Origin: Paeniglutamicibacter antarcticus
Lineage (GTDB): Bacteria > Actinomycetota > Actinomycetes > Actinomycetales > Micrococcaceae
Assembly: GCF_900010755.1 (NCBI RefSeq)
Contig: NZ_CZJT01000097.1
Location: 1-64,000 of the forward strand
Reading direction: 5' to 3'
Length of the DNA stretch: 64,000 bases
Below, piece by piece: positions 1 to 10,485 of the stretch (its first letter is position 1; every line of letters begins with the position of its first letter). The notes under the pieces were generated by a model that did not search any database, had not been told where the DNA came from, and saw only the letters and a program-made list of their open reading frames with translations. The translations under genes were made by a program, and so were the position numbers.

Positions 1-114
1 ACCAATAAAATAAATAAATTGGTATCAACAAACTTGGCACACTATTGAGTTCTCAAACAACAGACGCTTCCAACCTCCACGACCCGGCAAACCGGCGCTT
101 CGCTCTGGAGCAAC
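1..114 (-). promoter_or_regulatory. 5' leader of an rRNA operon (16S lies beyond the left edge)
   Basis: Read on the minus strand, about 25-65 carries the element TGTTTGAGAACTCAATAGTG, followed by a CCAAG tract. This is the antitermination/processing leader typical of 16S genes in Arthrobacter-like actinobacteria. An AT-rich inverted repeat (ACCAAT...ATTGGT, 1-23) follows. With the two promoters at 121-268 it implies that the 16S gene starts shortly left of position 1 on the minus strand. No rRNA gene itself is inside the window. Confidence 0.75.
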
Positions 115-120
115 TTCACT

Positions 121-149
121 ACCTTAGGCCGAAAGCAACCCGAAGTCAA
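121..149 (-). promoter_or_regulatory. rRNA operon promoter, proximal
   Basis: On the minus strand a -35 box TTGACT (144-149) and a -10 box TAAGGT (121-126) are separated by exactly 17 bases. Transcription would start near 114 and run left through the rRNA leader. The close match and its position before the antitermination element make this the likely main rRNA promoter. Confidence 0.72.
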
Positions 150-239
150 AACGACCTCAACAGTTCTTCCGGAATCCTCCGCGCCAACACACGATGTTCA
201 CCCTTTCGGGCTACCAACCGGTGTCCGGCGCGATAAATA

Positions 240-268
240 ACTATACGCGCCCACACGCCACCTGTCCA
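240..268 (-). promoter_or_regulatory. rRNA operon promoter, distal
   Basis: A second minus-strand promoter lies upstream: -35 TGGACA (263-268), a 17-base spacer and -10 TATAGT (240-245). Tandem promoters are usual for rRNA operons. Nothing else is recognisable between it and the divergent gene at 420; 269-407 is C/A-rich and without coding signs. Confidence 0.6.
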
Positions 269-407
269 AACAACCAACACCCCACACCACACACCACCAA
301 AACCCCGAAAACACGGGGCCTACAGGCCCAAGTCTCCCGAAAAATGCCGCAATTCACCCCATTTCACGAATTGAGCGCTGCATCACAGGGAACGCGCATG
401 GCGGTCG

Positions 408-413
408 TAGACT
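408..413 (+). promoter_or_regulatory. -10 box of a leaderless promoter
   Basis: TAGACT followed by six bases and then the ATG at 420. There is no Shine-Dalgarno sequence, so transcription probably starts at the start codon itself. No convincing -35 is visible. Confidence 0.55.
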
Positions 414-419
414 CGAAAC

Positions 420-1436
420 ATGCCTACTAAGCCCGTTCAGAACCAGAAATCAGGCCCGGAACCCGATGCTTTGCAGCAACGCCTCGGATATACCGAACCA
501 ATTTTCAATGCACCCATGGCAGGGGCTGCCGGTGGCGCGCTTGCTGCGGCCGTCTCCACGTCCGGAGGTTTCGGCATGTTGGGCATCGGTGGAAGCAACA
601 CAGCTGAATGGATAACGGAACAGTCCCTACTTGCTTCCTCCACCGGGAAGCCTTGGGGCGCCGGGTTGATGGCCTGGGTCTTGGAGGTCTCGCTTGATCC
701 CCTGCGGCAGGTCCTTGAACACGGACCTTCCTTTATATGCGTGAGTTTCGGTGACCCGGGACCGGCCGCCGCGCTTGCCCACCAGGCAGGTGCATTAGTT
801 GGCATGCAAGTGGGAAATGCAGCGGAGCTCGATCGCGCCCTTCAATCGGACATCGACGTTGTCATTTGCCGGGGCAGTGAAGGCGGCGGACACGGTCGCA
901 ACGAGGTATCAACCCTCCCGCTCCTGCAACTGGCACTTCGCAGCACCGGCAAGCCTGTCGTTGCTGCCGGCGGAATTGCAACGGCACAGGGAGTTGCCGC
1001 CGTACTGGGCGCTGGTGCTTCCGCTGCTTGGATCGGAACCAGATTCGCGGCAGCAACCGAATCCATGAGCCACGGCAATATCAAGCAGGCAATTGGCAGC
1101 GCGGGCATCGATGACACCGTATATACACGCGCCTTCGACATCGCCCAGCGCATAGCCTGGCCTGTTGAATACGGAGGCCGGGCACTTCGCAATCATTTCA
1201 GTGACACGTGGGCCGGAAACATCGAAGGGCTCAGGAGGCACGTCAGGGAAGGCGACGAACTCACCGAGTCGATTGAGCGGGCCCGAGTAGTGGCCGATCC
1301 GGACAACGCCCCCGTCTACGCGGGGCAGTCCGCGGGGCTATCGACGACCGGACACGATGCCGCCACGATCATTGCCGAGCTTGCAGGGTTCCGCGGGCTT
1401 TTGTCCCGCGCCGCACACCGCTGGGACAACAGTTAA
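420..1436 (+). CDS. Nitronate monooxygenase (2-nitropropane dioxygenase family)
   Basis: A 338-residue FMN-dependent TIM-barrel enzyme of the class that oxidises alkyl nitronates such as propionate-3-nitronate in the cytoplasm. The N-terminal half has the family opening PIFNAPMAGAAGG (about 28-40). The glycine-rich GSEGGGHGRN (about 152-161) corresponds to the EAGGH substrate/FMN motif. The phosphate-binding stretch AAGGIATAQGVAAVLGAGA is followed by WIGTRFAAATES, as in the family. The ATG at 420 lacks a Shine-Dalgarno but is preceded by a -10 box at the right distance for leaderless translation. It diverges from the rRNA operon and converges on panC with a 16-base gap. The physiological substrate cannot be told from sequence; enoyl-reductase-like relatives are an alternative. 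Confidence 0.85.
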   Translation: MPTKPVQNQKSGPEPDALQQRLGYTEPIFNAPMAGAAGGALAAAVSTSGGFGMLGIGGSNTAEWITEQSLLASSTGKPWGAGLMAWVLEVSLDPLRQVLEHGPSFICVSFGDPGPAAALAHQAGALVGMQVGNAAELDRALQSDIDVVICRGSEGGGHGRNEVSTLPLLQLALRSTGKPVVAAGGIATAQGVAAVLGAGASAAWIGTRFAAATESMSHGNIKQAIGSAGIDDTVYTRAFDIAQRIAWPVEYGGRALRNHFSDTWAGNIEGLRRHVREGDELTESIERARVVADPDNAPVYAGQSAGLSTTGHDAATIIAELAGFRGLLSRAAHRWDNS

Positions 1437-1452
1437 AAGGCGGAGGCCCGTT

Positions 1453-2412
1453 TTAGTAGCCCAAGGGCATGTTGTCGATCAGGCGAACGTTGCCGACCTG
1501 GGCCGCGACGAGCAGCAAACCCTCACCCGTGAATGGTGTATCGCGACAGTTAAACGCGAGTTCCACCAAGGTGTCAGGGTCAACGAGTTCAAAATAGTCG
1601 AGCTCAACCAGGGGTTCGCGGTCGAAGAGCTCCACCACGTCGTCAAGGAACAGCGGCTCATGGTTCTCGGCGCGACCCTTGATCATGTCCATGGTCCGGT
1701 AAATCACCAGCGCGGCTTCAGCCTGCTCGGGCGTGAGGAATTGGTTGCGGCTGGATAGTGCCAGTCCGTCGGCAGTGCGGACGATTGGCACCGAACAGAC
1801 GTCCACCGGATAGTTCAGGTCCTTAACCAGGCGGTTGATCAGTACCAGTTGTTGCGCATCCTTCTGCCCAAAGTACGCCCGGTATTTCACGGGGACCGGG
1901 CAGGATGCCGGGGCCATCGCGAGGTGAAGAAGCTTGGCCACCACCGCAAGCATCCCGTCAAAGTGGCCGGGGCGTGAGGCACCCTCAAATTTGGAGCCAA
2001 GCTCACCGGAGTCCAGCTTCACCAGCGGACGCCCACCGGGGTAGATCTCATGCACAGGAGGGGCAAAAACAATGTCGGCACCGGCCCGGGCAAGGATTTC
2101 CACATCCGCGTCCAGGGTTCGCGGGTAACGCTCAAAATCCGCTGTGTCGTTGAACTGCAGCTCATTGACGAAAATGCTCACGACAAGCACGTCGTTATGT
2201 TCACGCGCGGTTGCCACCAGGGATTCGTGGCCTGAGTGCAGCGCACCCATGGTGGGAACCAGGCCAAGGGTTGCGCCGCTGCCCGAAGACGCCGCAGCAA
2301 CCAAGCGTTCTTCAATGGCGGCAGCCAGTTCTGCTGCCGTGCCCACTACCAGCGGTTGGCGATTACGTTCCGGTGCATCTTTGCTCACCAGCACAGTGTA
2401 TCCCCGGCGCAT
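1453..2412 (-). CDS. panC: Pantothenate synthetase
   Basis: Joins pantoate and beta-alanine, with ATP, to give pantothenate for coenzyme A synthesis in the cytosol. The family signatures are all present: [12 protein letters not shown] with the HxGH adenylate site, [23 protein letters not shown] and the LALSSRN segment near residue 210. Its 319 residues are slightly above the usual ~285 because of an N-terminal extension. The ATG used here has no Shine-Dalgarno, and a GTG six codons later behind GGGGA may be the true start. It is the last gene of the folate-to-panC run, 21 bases after the DUF2520 gene, an order also seen in Mycobacterium. Confidence 0.95.
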   Translation of the reverse strand: MRRGYTVLVSKDAPERNRQPLVVGTAAELAAAIEERLVAAASSGSGATLGLVPTMGALHSGHESLVATAREHNDVLVVSIFVNELQFNDTADFERYPRTLDADVEILARAGADIVFAPPVHEIYPGGRPLVKLDSGELGSKFEGASRPGHFDGMLAVVAKLLHLAMAPASCPVPVKYRAYFGQKDAQQLVLINRLVKDLNYPVDVCSVPIVRTADGLALSSRNQFLTPEQAEAALVIYRTMDMIKGRAENHEPLFLDDVVELFDREPLVELDYFELVDPDTLVELAFNCRDTPFTGEGLLLVAAQVGNVRLIDNMPLGY

Positions 2413-2433
2413 CCGAGGGGTGGTTGGAGAGGT

Positions 2434-3327
2434 TCAGTTCCCGGTTCCATCGATGGCGGCAAGGATCGCTTCGAGTTTCTGCTCCCCGATCAGGCCGCGG
2501 TCCTTGGCGCGCAACGCGGTGGCCCGGCTCATGGCCAGGTAGCCCTCCCGGGTGTCTGATGGAACATCCGCGGATTCCAACGCAGCCCGGTGTTCAACAA
2601 CCGTTTGGACATCCCCGCGGGCCACCGGCCCGGTCAAGGCATTCTCGCCGGAGGCCAACGCGTTTTCCAGCGAGGCGCGCATCAGCGAAGAAAGCACGCG
2701 GTCGGGTCGTTCCACGCCGATACCCGCCAGCAGGCCGGCTGCCTGGCCGGCGATGGTGACCAGGTGGTTTGAGGCGTGGGCGAGTGCCGCGTGGTAGATC
2801 ACGCGGTCTTCTTCCGCGATCACGACGGGCTCGCCGCCCATTTCCACCACCAGTGCCTGGGCAATGGGAAGCACCATGTTGGGGGCGGTGACCCCGAAAG
2901 CGCAGTCGTTAAGCCGTTCAAGGTCCATGCTCATGCCGGTGAAGGTCATGGCCGGGTGGATGGCCAGCACGATGGCCCCTGCCTTGCTTGCCGGCTCCAA
3001 GACCTTGGTGCCGTAACGCCCTGCCGTATGAACCACCAGCTGGCCTACCTGCCAGTGGCCGGCCGCGGCCAGACCCTGCACCAGATCCGCCAGGACATCA
3101 TCGGGAACCGCCAGCAAGACAAGTTCGGCGCGGCGCAGGATCTCTGGGATTTCCAGCACCGGGACACCTGGAAGCAGCATTTCCGCGCGTTCCTTGGAAG
3201 CCTCGGAGACAGCATGAACGCCAACCACCTGGTGTTCGGCGGCGCGCAGGGCGGCACCGAGCACGACTCCGACCTTACCGGCACCGATGATTCCGACGCC
3301 TAGGCGCCCGGGACGTGATGCGTTCAT
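2434..3327 (-). CDS. Rossmann-fold / DUF2520 protein
   Basis: 297 residues with an N-terminal NAD(P)-binding motif GVGIIGAGKVGVVLG (about 10-24) and a C-terminal helical DUF2520-type domain. The LAIHPAMTFTG stretch near residue 125 and the HAALAHASNHLV stretch near 195 are typical of this family. The family is often mis-annotated as ketopantoate reductase or F420:NADP reductase-like. Its constant place beside panC suggests a link to pantothenate synthesis, which is inference. The start at 3327 is chosen because its ATG overlaps the preceding stop (ATGA). Confidence 0.85.
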   Translation of the reverse strand: MNASRPGRLGVGIIGAGKVGVVLGAALRAAEHQVVGVHAVSEASKERAEMLLPGVPVLEIPEILRRAELVLLAVPDDVLADLVQGLAAAGHWQVGQLVVHTAGRYGTKVLEPASKAGAIVLAIHPAMTFTGMSMDLERLNDCAFGVTAPNMVLPIAQALVVEMGGEPVVIAEEDRVIYHAALAHASNHLVTIAGQAAGLLAGIGVERPDRVLSSLMRASLENALASGENALTGPVARGDVQTVVEHRAALESADVPSDTREGYLAMSRATALRAKDRGLIGEQKLEAILAAIDGTGN

Positions 3328-4859
3328 GGGGATTCCTTCAACCAATGGTTCGTGTCGCTCTTCTTGCGGGCAATGGCCGCGCGGTCGGACTGGGCCAAGA
3401 AGAGCGCCCGGGCTTCGTCGAGATCCATCTGGTAGACCACCGGGGTGACCGGCCCCGCAATGGTTGCCAAGCGGATGTCGGCAACACCCAAGCGGCGTGC
3501 CAGCGGCCCCTGGTGCAAACGGATTCCCTGGGTACGTTCGTGCGGGACAATCGCCACGGTGCGGTGCAGCGCGCCGCTTCGGGCCACCAGTGCGGTTTCG
3601 GTGACTGCATATCCCTGCCGGCGATGGACCAACGGGGAAATGAAGCGCACCCGAGGCGGGGACACCGTGAAACCGTACCCATCTCCACTGCCGCTGATCG
3701 CCGCGGCAAAGAATTCTCGTGCCGCCGGGGTGCCCGGGTCAGGGAGCACCACCGAAAGCACTGCCAACACGTCCTCGTACGTTCCAACCGGCAACAACAC
3801 CGAGCGTTCCTCGGCATCGTTGGACGTGCCGCCGCCGATGCCCGCGACGTTTACCGTGACCCGATACCAGCCAAGACGGCGCCACAGCAGCGGCCCGCTG
3901 ACCTTGATGGCCTGGACCCGTCCGGGTGGGACCGTTTGGTGGCGGGTATCGAGCAGTCCGTAGCTCAAGCGCAGCCCGTCGGCGCTGGTGGCCGCCTTGA
4001 AGTTGTACCCGGTGTTGATGTGGTTCCACATCAGTCCACCGGCTCCCAGGAATGCTGGCAGCAGGTAGACCGGGCGGAACCCCTCAAAGGCCGACATGGA
4101 AACGGCAAGGGCCACCACGCCCAGCACCACAAACACAGTCACCGGGCGCAGCACCAGCGAACCGATGAGGCGCCCTATCGGGACGGTGGCCACCACGCGC
4201 TCGGCCGCCAGCGGCTGTGCCTGGCCCGCCGGATCATGGGCGTGCGGAGCTTGGAGGTGGCTGCTGCCCTCGTCCGCCGGATCGCCCAGGGGCGGTGCGG
4301 TCACCTGGCCACCCGGTTGCCCCGGCGCCTGGATGTCCTTCAGCCCGGCGGCACGCGCCAAGATGGTGTTGCGCAGTTCCTGGGCTTCGGCGATCTTGAT
4401 GAAGGCAAGGCTCATCGCCGCGGAGCCCGAATCGGCGACGTCGAAGCGCAGCTCCGCGAGCCCGAAGATGCGGGCCACCAGCGGTTGGGCAATGTCGATT
4501 GCCTGCACCCTGTCGATGCGCGCCTGGCGCTGCTGGCGGAAGATCATTCCGGAGTTCACGTTGACGTGTTTGTCGGTGATTTGGTACTTGGTGAACCACC
4601 ACGAGCCAAGAAAACCCAGCAGGATCGCCAGCAGGATGCCCGAACCGATGAGGACCGGGATCAGCAACGACCCGCCGGCCAGGTAATCGCCGTCCGGCTG
4701 TGCTTCATCGGGTTCGAAGAGGGATGAAAGCGTGTTTTGCCCGTATACGAAGGCAACGGCAACCACGGCGATCCAGCCGCGCACCAAGGGTGAGACCGGA
4801 TGTACCCGATGCCACGGGGCTTGGGGTGTTGGCTCGGTTCCGGCAACGGGCTCGTTCAC
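3324..4859 (-). CDS. Membrane protein with bacterial PH domains (YdbT-like)
   Basis: 511 residues with paired membrane segments near 27-47 and 64-88 and again near 225-278, separating soluble stretches that match the bacterial PH (bPH2/DUF304) type. The start of the first, around residues 88-150, contains ITDKHVNVNSGMIFRQQRQA and RIDRVQAIDI, the usual core of this fold. A proline- and glycine-rich linker sits near 175-220. The start is a GTG overlapping the upstream stop (GTGA), so it is translationally coupled to the smaller PH protein. In Bacillus, YdbS/YdbT are a pair linked to resistance to amylocyclicin-type bacteriocins; whether that applies here is unknown. Confidence 0.85.
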   Translation of the reverse strand: MNEPVAGTEPTPQAPWHRVHPVSPLVRGWIAVVAVAFVYGQNTLSSLFEPDEAQPDGDYLAGGSLLIPVLIGSGILLAILLGFLGSWWFTKYQITDKHVNVNSGMIFRQQRQARIDRVQAIDIAQPLVARIFGLAELRFDVADSGSAAMSLAFIKIAEAQELRNTILARAAGLKDIQAPGQPGGQVTAPPLGDPADEGSSHLQAPHAHDPAGQAQPLAAERVVATVPIGRLIGSLVLRPVTVFVVLGVVALAVSMSAFEGFRPVYLLPAFLGAGGLMWNHINTGYNFKAATSADGLRLSYGLLDTRHQTVPPGRVQAIKVSGPLLWRRLGWYRVTVNVAGIGGGTSNDAEERSVLLPVGTYEDVLAVLSVVLPDPGTPAAREFFAAAISGSGDGYGFTVSPPRVRFISPLVHRRQGYAVTETALVARSGALHRTVAIVPHERTQGIRLHQGPLARRLGVADIRLATIAGPVTPVVYQMDLDEARALFLAQSDRAAIARKKSDTNHWLKESP

Positions 4860-5368
4860 AGCCCTGCCAATCGCGATTCGCCACGGGCTGCGAGCTGCTC
4901 ACGCAAGCGGGTCCCTTCTGCCAGTGGCAGGCCGGGGATTTCCGCTGTCGCGTCGGCGGCGGCGGTGTGCAGTTTGACCTTGCACAGCCCCAGCATGCGG
5001 TCGATGGGGCCGACGGCAACATCGACGAATTGCATGCGCCCGTAGGGGACCACCAGGACTTTTTGGAACATCAGGCCGTGCCGGACCAGCAAGTCATCGG
5101 CGCGTTCGGCATAACCAATCGCGGCAACCTGGCGCGGGATGATGGCCAAGCGGATCAGTTCGGATACCAGCACGATGCCCGGCAGTCCGATGGCCAGCCA
5201 CAGCGGGTACCCTGACCAGAGGCCGGTCAGCCGCAGCACCAGTGGCACCGACAGGACCGCCAGGGTGATCAGCACGGAAATGCCCCAGCCAACCATGCGG
5301 ACCTTCGCGTACTGCGGGGACACCCGCTTCCACTGGATTCCTGCCGGGTCAATTGGTTCCTGCGGCAT
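4856..5368 (-). CDS. Small PH-domain membrane protein (YdbS-like)
   Basis: 170 residues with two adjacent membrane helices (about 27-65) followed by a single bPH2 domain. IGYAERADDLLVRHGLMFQK and VVPYGRMQFVDVAVGP are typical of the fold. It overlaps the larger PH protein by four bases downstream and starts inside the end of the DUF3180 gene (20-base overlap), so it is cotranslated with both. The start at 5368 (MPQEPIDP) is preferred over an earlier in-frame codon deep inside the neighbouring gene. Confidence 0.85.
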   Translation of the reverse strand: MPQEPIDPAGIQWKRVSPQYAKVRMVGWGISVLITLAVLSVPLVLRLTGLWSGYPLWLAIGLPGIVLVSELIRLAIIPRQVAAIGYAERADDLLVRHGLMFQKVLVVPYGRMQFVDVAVGPIDRMLGLCKVKLHTAAADATAEIPGLPLAEGTRLREQLAARGESRLAGL

Positions 5369-5849
5369 AGCCTTCCTCGTCCTTGCCCTTGGAATGTCCC
5401 TCCGGGCTGGAGGGCTCCTCCGGGGGAAGTTTGCAGAACTGTTCCACAACCCATCCAACGATAGCCATCACCAAGGCTCCGCCAATCATCACTACGGATG
5501 ATTTCACGGCACTGCTGCCGGAGCCGGAGGCGCCCAGCAGCCCAATGAGGATGCCGATGTGCCAGCCGGCAATGCTGCCTCCTGCGTACACGCTGGCTTG
5601 GGCCAACACCAGGGTGCGGGCCGCAGCGATCGGGTTGATCGGCGATTTGGCCTTGCCGCTGGTGTACCGCTTGATGCGAATACCCATCACCAAGGTCAGC
5701 ACCGTTGCGGCGCCCATGGTCAGCAGCGAGGTCCAGTGCAGCACCGGAACCGCATAGCCGTTGGAAGCTGTGATGAACTGGACCGTGTAACCGGCAACGG
5801 CTCCCACGGCAAGCACTGTGGCCACCCAGAAGGGGCGCAGGGAATTCAT
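5349..5849 (-). CDS. DUF3180 membrane protein
   Basis: 166 residues with four predicted membrane helices (near 6-26, 36-55, 80-105 and 115-140) and a charged glycine-rich C-terminal tail. The fold and the place directly after folK match DUF3180, which follows folK in many actinobacteria, including Mycobacterium. No function is known to me. The start at 5849 gives an ATGA overlap with the folK stop. Confidence 0.8.
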   Translation of the reverse strand: MNSLRPFWVATVLAVGAVAGYTVQFITASNGYAVPVLHWTSLLTMGAATVLTLVMGIRIKRYTSGKAKSPINPIAAARTLVLAQASVYAGGSIAGWHIGILIGLLGASGSGSSAVKSSVVMIGGALVMAIVGWVVEQFCKLPPEEPSSPEGHSKGKDEEGYAAGTN

Positions 5850-6352
5850 GGCAGGGGTCCGTCGTGAAAATGCTTGATGTCCGCGGAGTCTTCGGCCGCG
5901 GCGGCCAGTTCGGCCACCGGGGTTCCACCCAGCATGGCGTCGGGTTCCATCCAAAGCCAGGGCACCAGCACAAACCCGCGGATTGCTGCACGCGGGTGCG
6001 GCAGGGTGAGCACCGGGTCATCGCTGATCAGCTCACCGTAGGTGATCACGTCGACATCCAGGGTGCGCGGGCCCCAGCGGACCTCGCGGGTGCGCAGGTG
6101 GTTTTGTTCCACGGCTTGGCAGGCGGCCAGCAGTTCCAGCGGGGCCAGCGTGGTTTCCACGCGCACGACAAGGTTCAGGAAGTCTGGTTGCCCCGCGGGG
6201 CCGCCCACCGGTTTGGTCAACGCGGTCCCGGAGACGGACACCAGCTCGATTCCGTCGGTTGCCGCGAGCTCGGCGACAGCGGCTTCCAGGGTTCCGGCAC
6301 GTTCGCCCAGGTTTGAGCCGAGGGCAAGCACGCAGGAGGCCATGCTGCTCAC
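5846..6352 (-). CDS. folK: 2-amino-4-hydroxy-6-hydroxymethyldihydropteridine pyrophosphokinase
   Basis: Transfers pyrophosphate from ATP to the 6-hydroxymethyl pterin, the step before dihydropteroate synthase. Visible motifs are ALGSNLGERAGTLEAAV at the N-terminus, RWGPRTLDVDVI with the metal-binding DxD near residue 100, and LPHPRAAIRGFVLVPW. The length of 168 is normal. The GTG start overlaps the folB stop (GTGA); an internal ATG three codons on (MASCVL) is an alternative. Confidence 0.95.
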   Translation of the reverse strand: MSSMASCVLALGSNLGERAGTLEAAVAELAATDGIELVSVSGTALTKPVGGPAGQPDFLNLVVRVETTLAPLELLAACQAVEQNHLRTREVRWGPRTLDVDVITYGELISDDPVLTLPHPRAAIRGFVLVPWLWMEPDAMLGGTPVAELAAAAEDSADIKHFHDGPLP

Positions 6353-6717
6353 TCCCGTTCCCGGTAAATGCGGATGGTCACGTCGGTGAACGGCACCGGG
6401 ATCGGCGCCTTGGGCTTGTGCACGGTGACCTCTACCGCCGAAACGACGGCGAATTCGGCAAGCACTGCGGTTGCGGTTTTTTCCGCGAGGGTTTCGATCA
6501 GGTCCCAGGGGCCGTCCTGGATCTGGGCAACCACCAGTTCACCGAGTTCGCCGTAGTGGGCGGTGTCCGCGACATTATCGCTGGCAGCTGCCGGGCGGAT
6601 ATCGGTGTGCAGCACCACGTCGAGAGTGAACGGCTGGCCGTCGCGCTTCTCGCTTTCGAACACCCCGTGGTGCCCGATCGCCGTGATGCCGCTCAGGGTG
6701 ATGGTATCTGTGCGCAT
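6349..6717 (-). CDS. folB: Dihydroneopterin aldolase
   Basis: 122 residues, the normal size for the enzyme that cleaves dihydroneopterin to 6-hydroxymethyldihydropterin and glycolaldehyde. It shows the family pattern GITAIGHHGVFESEKRDGQ at the N-terminus, LIETLAEKTATAVL in the middle and VTVHKPKAPI near the end, where the lysine is catalytic. A clear GGGGAGG ribosome site precedes the ATG. It sits between folP and folK and is coupled to folK by a four-base overlap. Confidence 0.95.
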   Translation of the reverse strand: MRTDTITLSGITAIGHHGVFESEKRDGQPFTLDVVLHTDIRPAAASDNVADTAHYGELGELVVAQIQDGPWDLIETLAEKTATAVLAEFAVVSAVEVTVHKPKAPIPVPFTDVTIRIYRERE

Positions 6718-6731
6718 GCGCAGGCCTCCCC

Positions 6732-7649
6732 TTAGAGTGCCGGAACCGGGGCCGTCGACCAGGCGCGCGCCACCTTGACTGCGTCAAGGTTGGAGGCGAC
6801 GTCGTGGACGCGCACGCCCCAGGCGCCGTTGGCGGCGGCAAGCGCCGTGGTGGCGGTGGTGGCTGCATCGCGTGCCGCCGGGACCGCCGCCTTGCCGTCC
6901 ACCGTCAGCAGTGAGCCGAGGAATCGTTTGCGGCTGGTGCCCACCAGCACCCGGTGGCCCAGCGCGTTGAAGCGCCCCAGTGCACGCAGGAGTTCCCAGT
7001 TGTGTTCCGGGTCCTTGGCAAAGCCGAGTCCCGGGTCAAGGATCAGCTGTTCGGGCTTCACACCGGCTGCCACGAACGTATCGCGCAGGGCGCTCAGTTC
7101 GTCGATGACTTCGGCGACGACATCGCCGTAGTTGGCCTCGGTCACCATCGTCGCCGCGTCCCCGCGGCGGTGCATCAACACGTACGGTGCACCGGTTTCG
7201 GCGATCAGCTTGGGCATGTCTGCCTCGTGGGTCAACCCGGAGACGTCGTTGATGATGTGGGCACCGGCAGCAAGTGCTGCACGCGCCGTGGAGGTGTGCA
7301 TGGTGTCAACGGAGATGATCGCCCCGGCCTTGGCCAGCGCGGTGATGACCGGGATGATGCGGGCGCGCTCGGTTGCGGGCTCCACCGGTTCGGCACCGGG
7401 GCGGGTTGATTCGCCGCCGATGTCGATGATGTCAGCGCCGCCGTAATACATGCGCAGGCCATGGGAGATCGCGTCGTCGACCTTGGTGTACTTGCCGCCG
7501 TCCGAGAACGAGTCCTCGGTGATGTTCAGGATTCCCATGACCAGGGTGCGGCCGGTTGGCAAATCCGCCATGGTGCGGGCTGTGGTTTTGCGGATGACCG
7601 GCAGCGGGCTGGTGGCCGGTCCGGTTCCGGGGATCGCTCCAAGTGACAT
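6732..7649 (-). CDS. folP: Dihydropteroate synthase
   Basis: Condenses p-aminobenzoate with the pterin pyrophosphate; the sulfonamide target. TIM-barrel signatures are intact: LVMGILNITEDSFSDGG (usual NVTPDSFSDGG), DIGGESTRPGAEPV, INDVSG, LILDPGLGFAKDPEHNW and VLVGTSRKRFLG. The 305 residues include an unconserved N-terminal extension of about 30, so a later methionine (MADLPTG) could be used. The chosen ATG has a GGAGACC ribosome site. It lies 9 bases after folE. Confidence 0.95.
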   Translation of the reverse strand: MSLGAIPGTGPATSPLPVIRKTTARTMADLPTGRTLVMGILNITEDSFSDGGKYTKVDDAISHGLRMYYGGADIIDIGGESTRPGAEPVEPATERARIIPVITALAKAGAIISVDTMHTSTARAALAAGAHIINDVSGLTHEADMPKLIAETGAPYVLMHRRGDAATMVTEANYGDVVAEVIDELSALRDTFVAAGVKPEQLILDPGLGFAKDPEHNWELLRALGRFNALGHRVLVGTSRKRFLGSLLTVDGKAAVPAARDAATTATTALAAANGAWGVRVHDVASNLDAVKVARAWSTAPVPAL

Positions 7650-7658
7650 GGTGGTCTC

Positions 7659-8267
7659 CTACTTTCCGAGGATCAAGCTCATGGCTTCAGCACGGGTGGC
7701 CGGCTCACGGAGCTGGCCGCGCACCGCGCTGGTGACGGTTTTGGCGCCGGGTTTGCGGACCCCGCGCATTGACATGCACATGTGTTCGCATTCGACCACG
7801 ACGATGGCCCCGCGCGGGTTGAGGTGCTCAACCAGTGCGTCGACGATCTGGGTGGTCAAGCGTTCCTGCACCTGCGGGCGGCGCGCGTAGACCTCAACCA
7901 GCCGGGCCAGTTTGCTCAGTCCGGTGACCTTGCCCTCCGGGCCCGGGATGTAGCCGACGTGCGCGGTGCCGTGGAACGGAACCAGGTGGTGTTCGCAGGT
8001 CGAGTAGAAGGAAATGTCCTTCACCAGCACCAGTTCGTCGTGTTCGATGTCGAACGTGGTGCCCAGGTGGTCCGCGGGGTCCTCGTGGAGGCCGGCGAAG
8101 AATTCGGCGTAGGCCTTGGCCACCCGCTTGGGGGTGTCCTTGAGCCCGTCGCGATCCGGGTCCTCGCCGATTGCGTGCAGGATTTCCCGCACTGCCTTCT
8201 CGATGCGCGGCAAATCAACGGCACCTGGAGTGCTGGTGCTGGCTTCTAACTGATCGATCTCGTTCAC
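7659..8267 (-). CDS. folE: GTP cyclohydrolase I
   Basis: First enzyme of tetrahydrofolate synthesis, converting GTP to dihydroneopterin triphosphate. The 202-residue protein has the zinc and active-site segments [40 protein letters not shown] and [18 protein letters not shown], with both zinc cysteines and the histidine present. The start is GTG. A TAAGAT box seven bases upstream suggests leaderless transcription; the GGGAGG immediately abutting the GTG is too close to act as a normal ribosome site. It heads the fol-panC transcript, 32 bases after ftsH. Confidence 0.96.
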   Translation of the reverse strand: MNEIDQLEASTSTPGAVDLPRIEKAVREILHAIGEDPDRDGLKDTPKRVAKAYAEFFAGLHEDPADHLGTTFDIEHDELVLVKDISFYSTCEHHLVPFHGTAHVGYIPGPEGKVTGLSKLARLVEVYARRPQVQERLTTQIVDALVEHLNPRGAIVVVECEHMCMSMRGVRKPGAKTVTSAVRGQLREPATRAEAMSLILGK

Positions 8268-8274
8268 CCTCCCG

Positions 8275-8280
8275 ATCTTA
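8275..8280 (-). promoter_or_regulatory. -10 box of folE, leaderless type
   Basis: On the minus strand TAAGAT is followed by seven bases and the GTG of folE. It lies in the 32-base gap after the ftsH stop, so the folate genes probably have their own start point. Confidence 0.5.
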
Positions 8281-8299
8281 GCCTGAGTGTGTTGCTGGA

Positions 8300-10255
<1,956 letters not shown>

Positions 10256-10415
10256 TGATTGGGGGTCCCGCCCCGTCCCTCCTGCTTTCGGGCGCAAATT
10301 CGCCCGGGCGCCCGGGAGACGCCACTACCTTCTACACGTTAATAAGTAAACGCCCTCTTGGGGTACTACGGCTGGGCCTTCCGATAAGTTCCCCTTTGGG
10401 CGTAAGAAGACCAAA

Positions 10416-10443
10416 GGCCGTCCCCGCGCAGGCGGGAACGGCC
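10416..10443 (-). terminator. Terminator hairpin after hpt
   Basis: 12-bp arms (10416-10427 and 10432-10443) around a 4-base loop. The only imperfect pair is G-U when transcribed on the minus strand, which fits a minus-strand terminator for hpt. A T-rich but interrupted tail (TTTGGTCTTCTT) follows. The rest of 10256-10485 shows nothing recognisable apart from presumed ftsH promoter sequence. Confidence 0.7.
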
Positions 10444-10485
10444 AAAGGCCAGTGCTTATTCAAGATTTTCGAGCAGAACCGGTCT

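Noticed and set aside
45..430. Two short plus-strand open frames in the first 430 bases
   Set aside because: They lie across the rRNA leader and promoters and have no coding features or ribosome sites.
3315..4727. A 470-codon open frame on the plus strand opposite the large PH-domain gene
   Set aside because: It mirrors the minus-strand gene, has no recognisable domain and an unnatural composition; long antisense frames are usual in high-GC DNA.
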